A stretch of 6,435 nt of DNA from Peptococcaceae bacterium BRH_c23 (GTDB lineage Bacteria; Bacillota_B; Desulfitobacteriia; Desulfitobacteriales; Desulfitobacteriaceae), in NCBI GenBank assembly GCA_000961805.1, contig LADV01000231.1, forward strand, positions 1 through 6,435, written 5' to 3'. The notes under the pieces are model-generated. The model had not been told where the DNA came from and made no database searches. It saw only the letters and a list, made by a program, of their open reading frames with translations. The first letter of the stretch is position 1, and each line of letters begins with the position of its first letter. Position numbers and translations under genes: made by a program. Below, in pieces: positions 1 to 4,747 of this stretch.

Positions 1-1247
1 TGGGCGAGAATGTGGTTAAGTACCGTTGGGATGCCTTCGGCGGCATGTTTGCAGGGGTACTTGCCCCGTACAGTCGGATGGGCATAACAGGGAAGGAATA
101 CGATCCCAAGACAGGACTAGCCTTCTTCGGTTCCCGTTGGTATAACCCGATGGTTGGGCAGTTTATCATGCCGGATACCTTCATGGGTCAACTGAACAAG
201 CCGCAAAGTTTGAATACTTATGCTTATGCCTGGAATAACCCGGTTAACCGGACTGATCCAACCGGGCACTGGGTTGACAATAGTGATGGGACATATACAG
301 CCGAATCAGGGGATACTTTATGGGGCTTAGCTCAAGAAACAACTGGCGATGGGAGCAACTGGACGGATCTTGGTTATACTGGAACACCGGAAAATCTACA
401 AATTGGAGAAACGATTGGGACGTCATCAGGAGATACGTCATCCGGAGATACAACATCAGGAGGCACGTCATCTGGAGGTACAACATCAGGAGGTGCGTCA
501 TCTGGAAGTACAACATCAGGAGGCACGTCATCCAATGGTGGCGGCAGTTCGGACAGCGGTTACAGCGGTGGAGACGATTATACCCCGCCGCCTCCACCGC
601 CTGAAGGAGGAAGTATTTTATTACCTGATGTTCAAAACGTTAGTAGTGATCTTACCCATCAGGGGACGGGTAATCTTATTGCCTCTACAGATCCGTATTT
701 TGGACTTGACCAAGAGAGTACAAGAGAAAAAATTGATAAACTTTTAGAAGCGAGTAAAATGCATAAAGCAGTTCAACAAGAAGTTGCTCTTCGATACGGT
801 CCGTTTATCATAGAATATCCCATTAAAGGAGGAGGTAAAAATGGAGGATATGGATCTATTGATGTATACGATCCATTTACAAGTGAGGCTTGGGAAGTAA
901 AACCTGATAATGCCTACTATACTAGAGGTGAAGGAAGTAAGCAGTTAGAAAGATATATCAAAGCTGGGAATGGAACAATTGTTCCAGGCCACATACTGGA
1001 ATCGTTTAGCTTTACGTATAATAGTGATATGACTGTCAGTGTAAGAAGTGGTAGTTCTCCCTTTAAATATGAATCAGGGATGATATATTATTCTGCTTCC
1101 TCAAATCAGAAGCAGCCGAGTACTGAACCTCAAACCAGTATATTGGGTGAATCTGCTGGTGCATTAGCAGGTGCTGGCGCAGCATATTGGATAATTTCAG
1201 AACTCTCTAGACTTTTCCCGCCAAGAAATCTAATTCCTGTTCCATAG
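1..1247 (+). CDS. Rhs/YD-repeat polymorphic toxin, C-terminal part (core + LysM + nuclease-like tip)
   Basis: This is the 3' part of a large rhs gene. The frame is open to the left edge (first full codon at 3), so the GTG at 12 is internal; residue numbers below count from it. Residues 26-86 are the Rhs-associated core: EYDPKTGLAFFGSRWYNP, then GQFIMPD, then NTYAYAWNNPVNRTDPTGH, the usual point after which tips vary. Residues 93-136 read as a LysM peptidoglycan-binding domain (YTAESGDTLWGLAQ, ending NLQIGETI). A Thr/Ser/Gly linker (136-190) and six prolines (192-197) follow. The tip (about 225-355) has a PD-(D/E)XK-like pattern: helix Glu257, Asp284 in GSIDV, Glu295-Val-Lys297 in AWEVKP, then QLERY at 311-315. 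Residues 377-411 are Ala/Gly-rich and hydrophobic, ending LFPPRNLIPVP. Known: Rhs proteins carry C-terminal toxins at the cell surface. Inferred: the tip is a DNA- or RNA-cleaving toxin, neutralised by the gene downstream. The Rhs call is firm; the nuclease fold is probable; the target is unknown. Confidence 0.9.
   Translation, partial: GENVVKYRWDAFGGMFAGVLAPYSRMGITGKEYDPKTGLAFFGSRWYNPMVGQFIMPDTFMGQLNKPQSLNTYAYAWNNPVNRTDPTGHWVDNSDGTYTAESGDTLWGLAQETTGDGSNWTDLGYTGTPENLQIGETIGTSSGDTSSGDTTSGGTSSGGTTSGGASSGSTTSGGTSSNGGGSSDSGYSGGDDYTPPPPPPEGGSILLPDVQNVSSDLTHQGTGNLIASTDPYFGLDQESTREKIDKLLEASKMHKAVQQEVALRYGPFIIEYPIKGGGKNGGYGSIDVYDPFTSEAWEVKPDNAYYTRGEGSKQLERYIKAGNGTIVPGHILESFSFTYNSDMTVSVRSGSSPFKYESGMIYYSASSNQKQPSTEPQTSILGESAGALAGAGAAYWIISELSRLFPPRNLIPVP
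288..419 (+). other. LysM domain region in the Rhs protein
   Basis: This DNA encodes residues 93-136 of the Rhs fragment, beginning DGTYTAESGDTLWGLAQE and ending ENLQIGETIG. The GDTLWGLA block followed by a closing NLQIGETI matches the start and end of LysM, a short peptidoglycan or chitin-binding fold. Lying just after the DPTGH of the Rhs core and before the flexible linker, it would hold the toxin end near the cell wall of the producer or the target. The middle of the domain is less canonical than its ends. Confidence 0.75.
420..539 (+). repeat. Eight tandem 15-nt repeats encoding a Thr/Ser/Gly linker
   Basis: Eight in-frame 15-nt units of the type acatcaggaggcacg or acgtcatctggaggt encode TSSGD, TTSGG, ASSGS and similar pentapeptides. 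From the third unit on, units starting aca-aca-tca alternate with units starting acg-tca-tc or gcg-tca-tc, giving a 30-nt higher-order period. The repeats form a flexible linker between the LysM domain and the toxin tip. Such arrays change length by slippage without breaking the frame, because the unit is a multiple of three. Confidence 0.9.
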
Positions 1248-1258
1248 AAAAAAAGGAT

Positions 1259-1291
1259 TTATGAGAAGAGGAAGTATTCCTCTTCTCATAA
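1259..1291. repeat. 15-bp inverted repeat between toxin and immunity genes
   Basis: The arms 1259-1273 (core atgagaagaggaa) and 1277-1291 (core ttcctcttctcat) are perfect reverse complements with a three-base loop, gta. The hairpin starts 12 bases after the toxin stop codon and ends 11 bases before the AGAAGGAGA ribosome site of the next gene. On the plus strand no T-run follows, so it is not a classical terminator for the toxin message. On the minus strand the stem is followed by aaatcctttttttc, which would look like a terminator. It could be a stability or processing element that sets the toxin-to-immunity ratio; that role is inferred. Confidence 0.75.
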
Positions 1292-1319
1292 TAGACCGAT
1301 AAGAAGGAGAGATGAACAC

Positions 1320-2210
1320 TTGAATGATAGAATTTTTGATCGAAATATTTATTTTGATATAGCAACATATGATAAGCTTAGCGAAAAAAATATTGAATTA
1401 ATAGACCTATTTAATGTACTACTTAAGGAAATTGTATTCCAGTATGAAAGACCTTTGGTAATACAAACGGAAAAGAAAAATGGACGCAAGAAAATATATC
1501 GATTTACTAAAATAAACTGGGATAAGATCTGCGATATGATATTAAAAGACGAAATGCAATACATTTATTTATTCCCTGACCCTGACACATATGATGAGTT
1601 TAAATATGATAATCCAGCAACTGCTTTGAGTATTACCTGTGATTATAACTTTGAAATGGAGAACTATGGTTCTTCTGAGCTGGTAGCTAATAGTATTGCT
1701 TTTTCAATAAGCGAAAGACTGATTGGTAAATTAATACCTGAAGAGATTCAAAATAGAATTGTTAATCTATTTAAAGAACTATTTACTGCTGTTAACGGAA
1801 CAACCGGATACTTGTCATATGAATATTATTATGCAAGGTGGTCACCGCAAGCCTCTTTATTGGAAGGATTATTAGATTTAGATTATGATTTTCATTCACA
1901 TAATTTTAAAGAGCTGGCTAGAGGTTATTATTGGGGAAATATCATTAGTGAAGGACATATTGAAAAATTAGGGGGTCTGGATTTTATTAAGAAGCAAGCC
2001 CCTTGTTATAAAGTTGAAGAAATAAAATTTAATAATAAAAAAAATCTGTATTTGCAATTGACACCGGATATAAACAATTATTCGGATGACGCTCTAAAGG
2101 AATTGAAAAAGTTCTCCAAACCAATTTTACCAGAAGAAGAAATGGATAAAATTATTGAAAATGAAAAACGAGGTATGTCTAGGAAGTACGGCAGATTAGT
2201 TTTCGATTAA
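1320..2210 (+). CDS. Probable immunity protein for the Rhs nuclease tip
   Basis: This 296-residue acidic, tyrosine-rich soluble protein has no signal peptide or membrane segment. The start is TTG at 1320: an AGAAGGAGA site (1302-1310) lies about 10 bases upstream, while the ATG at 1312 stops after three codons. The C-terminal half carries RGYYWGNIISEGHIEKLGGL (201-220), then APCYKVEE and LYLQLTPDINNYSDDALKEL. To my memory this wording resembles immunity proteins of the DUF3396/Imm52 kind that accompany REase-type toxins, but I could not test it. Position directly after an rhs tip is the classical place for a cytoplasmic immunity protein, which would bind and block the tip in the producer and its siblings. 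The gene is visibly more AT-rich than the rhs core, as expected of a cassette moving with the tip. The reading frame is firm; the immunity role is inferred from position and the partial motif match. Confidence 0.75.
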   Translation: MNDRIFDRNIYFDIATYDKLSEKNIELIDLFNVLLKEIVFQYERPLVIQTEKKNGRKKIYRFTKINWDKICDMILKDEMQYIYLFPDPDTYDEFKYDNPATALSITCDYNFEMENYGSSELVANSIAFSISERLIGKLIPEEIQNRIVNLFKELFTAVNGTTGYLSYEYYYARWSPQASLLEGLLDLDYDFHSHNFKELARGYYWGNIISEGHIEKLGGLDFIKKQAPCYKVEEIKFNNKKNLYLQLTPDINNYSDDALKELKKFSKPILPEEEMDKIIENEKRGMSRKYGRLVFD

Positions 2211-2232
2211 TTTAGAAGCGGAGTTGATTCAA

Positions 2233-2559
2233 ATGGGTATACCAGTGGAACAAAACGAAAAGGTTTATTGGGAAGACTTAAACTTTGAAATACACATTGT
2301 CGGGGAGTTAGATGGGGAAATTCTAGATGCATTTCGTGAACTTATCAATAGTTGGTATATCTTGGGAGTACATTCTACTTTTGGAGGTCCAATTCATTCG
2401 AAATCTGACATTTGGTATGAAGATTCAATTGTTGGCTTCTCAATAGATATGGGCAGTGCAGAAAAAGAGGCGGTAGAAATTTTACTTTGCGCTGTAGAAG
2501 GTTTTGCTGAGTTCCACAATATTATTATTGATAAAGTAGTTTTGGGAAGGGGTATGTAA
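2233..2559 (+). CDS. Small hypothetical protein, possible second immunity or accessory protein
   Basis: I chose ATG 2233 (108 residues, MGIPVEQNEKVYWEDLNFEI...) over the in-frame TTG at 2224, because GCGGAG at 2218-2223 sits about 9 bases before the ATG but directly abuts the TTG. It begins 22 bases after the preceding stop in the same direction, so the two are probably co-transcribed. The protein is small, acidic and soluble, with strands suggested around FEIHIVGELDG and SIVGFSIDMGS and helices around EILDAFRELINSW and KEAVEILLCAVEGFAEF. I do not recognise the family. Its place after a toxin and an immunity gene suggests a second immunity protein, either for the same tip or left over from an earlier one. 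It could also be an unrelated small gene. Confidence 0.65.
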   Translation: MGIPVEQNEKVYWEDLNFEIHIVGELDGEILDAFRELINSWYILGVHSTFGGPIHSKSDIWYEDSIVGFSIDMGSAEKEAVEILLCAVEGFAEFHNIIIDKVVLGRGM

Positions 2560-2625
2560 ACCCCTATGTTTAAAATGATATAGCTTTGTAGTAAATTCAG
2601 AGTAACTTTTGTCCTATCTACATTT

Positions 2626-2652
2626 GAAGGTCACGGCGACCTTTTCTTTTTC
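2626..2652 (+). terminator. Weak intrinsic terminator after the toxin-immunity operon
   Basis: A six-base stem (aaggtc at 2627-2632, gacctt at 2638-2643) with a five-base loop is followed by tttctttttcc. It lies 66 bases after the stop of the last plus-strand gene. The stem is short, so termination may be only partial. Confidence 0.45.
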
Positions 2653-2893
2653 CTCACGCAGACCGAACCGGAATCCGGCTGAATCTGCTTATGGCACCCG
2701 GAGAGTACCGCCGTGGTCAGGGCCTGTCAACAATTATTTTTTGTATGGCGTATTTTCATCTATATTTAGGCCCGGGTTATAAAGGGAACGGTTCAATCGC
2801 TTCACTAAGTAAACAGGAGAATACAGAATTACAAATATCTCTGGGGAAATTTAGGTAATGCTTTCATATAAGAAATTGACTTGCTGTTTAACC
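2653..2893. other. Non-coding stretch with a GC-richer patch of unknown origin
   Basis: I see no supportable gene here. Bases about 2653-2730 are clearly richer in G and C than both flanks and contain short complementary blocks (accggaatccgg, then a patch ending gtggtcagggcctgtcaac). That suggests a relic of an inserted element or the eroded edge of another gene. The rest, about 2731-2893, is AT-rich with no ribosome site followed by a usable frame. Confidence 0.35.
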
Positions 2894-2943
2894 GTTGATT
2901 TGAAAAGGCTGAATATTACGTCATTCATCTTTTTCAAATCAAC
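2894..2943. repeat. 50-bp imperfect palindrome
   Basis: The arms 2894-2914 and 2923-2943 match at 19 of 21 positions as reverse complements (outer arm gttgatttgaaaa perfect over 13 bases). The loop is eight bases, attacgtc. No coding frame needs it and no clean T-run follows, so a terminator is not the obvious reading. It could form a hairpin in RNA or a cruciform in DNA. Confidence 0.8.
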
Positions 2944-3005
2944 TCGAATACCCATTCAAGAGGGTGATAACGTTTGATTTTACAAGTTTCCCAGGGGTGA
3001 AGATG

Positions 3006-3067
3006 AAAATTTGCCGTTTTTGAAATTTACTCAGCTAGCTGAATAGATTTTAAAAACGGCAAATTTT
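3006..3067. repeat. 62-bp near-perfect palindrome without a loop
   Basis: The arms 3006-3036 and 3037-3067 agree at 28 of 31 positions as reverse complements. The outer 16 bases (aaaatttgccgttttt) and the central tcagctagctga are perfect; of the three differences, two allow G-T wobble in RNA. Each end carries an A- or T-run next to a GC block, so it could act as a bidirectional terminator, but the stem is much longer than usual and has no spacer. It lies 13 bases outside the probable IS66 end at 3081. Confidence 0.85.
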
Positions 3068-3108
3068 AATGTAGAGTTTGGTAAGCGGTGGAACAAATAG
3101 CGTGGTAC

Positions 3109-3150
3109 AAAAAAATCGCCCTGATTTTCAACTTATTGAAAATCGAGGGC
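3109..3150 (-). terminator. Intrinsic terminator for the IS66 transcript
   Basis: Read on the minus strand, a stem of 14 base pairs with one bulged base (gccct-gattttcaa at 3118-3131, ttgaaaatc-g-agggc at 3136-3150, four-base loop) is followed by gattttttt (3109-3115 is an A7 run on the plus strand). It sits 13 bases past the stop of the small gene at 3164-3442, the right place to end the transposase and small-gene message. Confidence 0.85.
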
Positions 3151-3163
3151 AATTTTAACGTTC

Positions 3164-3442
3164 TTAGAAAAATCCTTCACTTGCAACATCCTTAATGTAT
3201 TTATACTGTTTACGGATCAATTTCTTGAACTGGGCATCCGATAGATCATCGTACTTATTGGTTCCTTCTTCTACTAGATAATCATAAATAAGTTCTGCAT
3301 AGTCTTTGTCTTCCCTGACCATCTTCCGATAACGTTTTTCTATCTCATAGGGAAAATCCAGATAAAAGTCTATAATATCGATTTCTCCATCTAAAAAGGA
3401 TTTCGTCATATCCATTACGAAGTTAATATTAGTCATCGCCAT
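3164..3442 (-). CDS. Small acidic helical protein coupled to the IS66 transposase, colicin-immunity-like
   Basis: This 92-residue, charged, apparently all-helical protein has no membrane segment. Its ATG at 3442 lies five bases past the transposase stop codon, and the GAGGAAGG ending the transposase frame can serve as its ribosome site, so translation is probably coupled. An alternative ATG is two codons in, at 3436. A terminator follows its stop. The N-terminal pattern TKSFLDGEIDIIDFYLDF (residues 13-30) is reminiscent of small bacteriocin/colicin-D-type immunity proteins (hydrophobic helix, FLxGxI, then Phe). It lies inside the probable IS66 boundary, so it may be an accessory gene of this IS66 lineage rather than part of the rhs locus. 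I cannot assign a function; the immunity resemblance is a weak inference. Confidence 0.65.
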   Translation of the reverse strand: MAMTNINFVMDMTKSFLDGEIDIIDFYLDFPYEIEKRYRKMVREDKDYAELIYDYLVEEGTNKYDDLSDAQFKKLIRKQYKYIKDVASEGFF

Positions 3443-3447
3443 CCTGC

Positions 3448-4653
3448 TTATTTTCCTTCCTCAGCTTCCTTTTTAGTTTTCTTCGCATAACAGAATTCCG
3501 GCAGCGTATCTGACCATGGCATGTGGCAGTCCAATGAGTTCGGCTTGCTATAAAAATCAAGATTGGGCAGACTCCTCAATATGTGAACTAGATATTCATA
3601 AGGATCCAAACCATTGGCTTTTGCCGTTTCTATGATGCTGAATACCAGCGCACTGGCTTCGGCACCCTGCGGGGTGTCGGAAAAGAGGAAGTTCTTTCTT
3701 GCCACAGCTACAGCTTTCATAGAAATCTCACTCATATTATTAGAAATAGGAATACGCCCATCCAGTAGGAAGTTCGTAAAGTACTCCCTGTGATTCATTG
3801 TATACTTGAGGGCCTTCTTTAACGGCTCTTGATTGGTACTCACATTTTCAGCCCATGCGAAAAAGGCATTTAGAACAGGAATACTCTGTTCTAGACGCTT
3901 CTGTTTACGTTCCTCATGCGGTAGCTCTTTCCATTGCTTTTCAAGTGCAAAAAGTTTGTTGCAATAAGCTCTTCCTTTGGCACCGGCAGAACCCGGAATC
4001 TCCTTTTTGCTACTGTTCAGTGGAATAGCTTCCAGGTAGTATCGTCTCAGGTGCGACCAACATAAACAGCGCGTTATGTTTTCCACCTTTTCATATCCTG
4101 CATAGGCATCCGAGATATGGTAACCGGAAAAACCATCCAGAAACTTTCTGGCATTTTCGCCTGCTCGGGTTCGGGTATACTGGAACAGAATGACCGGTGT
4201 GTTCTCATACTGACCGTTCCGATGCAGCCAGAAGTACGATTTGCTCGATGCCTTCCGGCCTTCCTCCTTATTGCACTGGATGGTCGTCTCGTCACTCATG
4301 ACAATATCATAGGTGATTAGCTTTTCGCGCATCCTTTCACACATTGGCTTCAGCCAGGAGGCAGCACACTGTATCACCCAATTTGACATAATTGATCGGG
4401 TCAAGTCTATGCCCATACGTAGCCATTCCTTTTCCTGACGGTAGAGGGGAACCGCCATGGCATATTTCTGGTACATAATCCATGCAACGCTCGTTGCGGA
4501 TGCAAGGGAGCGTTGCATAACCGGCGCCGGAACAGGTGCTTTCTTAAAAACCGCGTCTGGATAGTCATCCGTGGTTCCGCAAGTGCTGTGAAGAACGGAG
4601 GGGACGGTTCTTAAAGGGCGCAATCGGAAGTTTTGCACGTCGAAAAGGCTCAA
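3448..4653 (-). CDS. IS66-family transposase (TnpC-type), N-terminally truncated
   Basis: This is a DDE transposase of the IS66 family. The 401-residue frame has family landmarks in order: AVPLYRQEKEWLRMGIDLTR (67-86), MSDETTIQ with Asp121, ISDAYAGYE with Asp182, the CLCWSHLRR block (197-204), and PISNNMSEI with Glu309 followed by ARKNFLF, then AETAKANGLDPYEYL-type wording near the end and a C-terminal PWSDTLPEFC. All three likely catalytic acids remain. Full-length members are usually above 500 residues; the N-terminal helical region and most of the zinc-binding segment are missing, and only TCGTTDDYPDA (24-34) remains of that area. The first 23 or so residues come from a REP-like palindrome and unrelated DNA, and the apparent TTG start at 4653 lies in a hairpin. 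No tnpA or tnpB follows upstream. It is therefore probably a non-functional remnant. Confidence 0.9.
   Translation of the reverse strand: MSLFDVQNFRLRPLRTVPSVLHSTCGTTDDYPDAVFKKAPVPAPVMQRSLASATSVAWIMYQKYAMAVPLYRQEKEWLRMGIDLTRSIMSNWVIQCAASWLKPMCERMREKLITYDIVMSDETTIQCNKEEGRKASSKSYFWLHRNGQYENTPVILFQYTRTRAGENARKFLDGFSGYHISDAYAGYEKVENITRCLCWSHLRRYYLEAIPLNSSKKEIPGSAGAKGRAYCNKLFALEKQWKELPHEERKQKRLEQSIPVLNAFFAWAENVSTNQEPLKKALKYTMNHREYFTNFLLDGRIPISNNMSEISMKAVAVARKNFLFSDTPQGAEASALVFSIIETAKANGLDPYEYLVHILRSLPNLDFYSKPNSLDCHMPWSDTLPEFCYAKKTKKEAEEGK
4591..4612. repeat. REP-like palindrome at the IS66 break
   Basis: The sequence is aagaacggaggggacggttc plus tt. The outer six bases (aagaac and gttctt) are inverted repeats around a GC-rich ten-base centre. 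The form AAGAACCGTCCCC on the minus strand resembles short dispersed repeats I associate with Clostridia genomes and REP-associated transposases. It lies exactly where IS66 protein similarity stops. Whether it is repeated elsewhere in this genome cannot be seen here. Confidence 0.5.
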
Positions 4654-4679
4654 CTCTCAGGTGTACTGAAAGTTGAGCC
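4647..4679. repeat. Imperfect hairpin between IS66 remnant and second rhs frame
   Basis: The arms ggctcaact (4647-4655) and agttgagcc (4671-4679) are perfect complements. Inside them, after one mismatch, tcag pairs with ctga around the loop gtgta. On the minus strand the stem is followed by ttttc, a weak terminator-like arrangement reading towards the IS66 frame. The remaining bases of 4613-4800 show no gene or clear promoter. Confidence 0.55.
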
Positions 4680-4747
4680 GTAAAGATAACTTGTGAATGC
4701 ACCGCAAAATTTTTGATTGCCCCGGAAGAATGAAGTCGCGGGTTGTA

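Larger units (their letters stand above)
3081..4590 (-). mobile_element. Truncated IS66-family insertion sequence
   Basis: The element contains the minus-strand transposase frame, a coupled small gene and a terminator. Its probable transposase-distal end is GTAAGCGGTGGAACAAAT at 3081; GTAAGCG is how IS66-family ends typically begin (family knowledge). The other side is missing: tnpA, tnpB and the transposase N-terminus are absent, and IS66-like protein wording stops near 4585, at a REP-like palindrome. The eight bases outside the retained end are agagtttg; I find no copy beyond the break, as expected if that end was deleted. The element should not be able to move by itself. The exact left limit is uncertain by tens of bases. 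Confidence 0.7.

Noticed and set aside
244..747. Open frames on both strands overlapping the linker repeat (minus 244-597, plus 320-604 and 349-747)
   Set aside because: They are shadows of the 15-nt repeat, which is stop-free in several frames; their proteins are low-complexity repeats with no family signal, while the Rhs frame is continuous with known domains.
1349..1564. Minus-strand open frame inside the immunity gene
   Set aside because: It is antisense to a well-supported gene with a good ribosome site, and its hydrophobic product reflects AT-rich antisense codons.
2858..2980. Short ATG frame of about 40 codons in the spacer
   Set aside because: It has no convincing ribosome site, overlaps the 50-bp palindrome and encodes nothing recognisable.
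3081..3108. A matching IS66 inverted end and target duplication at the other side
   Set aside because: I looked around 4590-4800 for the complement of gtaagcgg and for agagtttg and found neither, so the element is called truncated and not intact.
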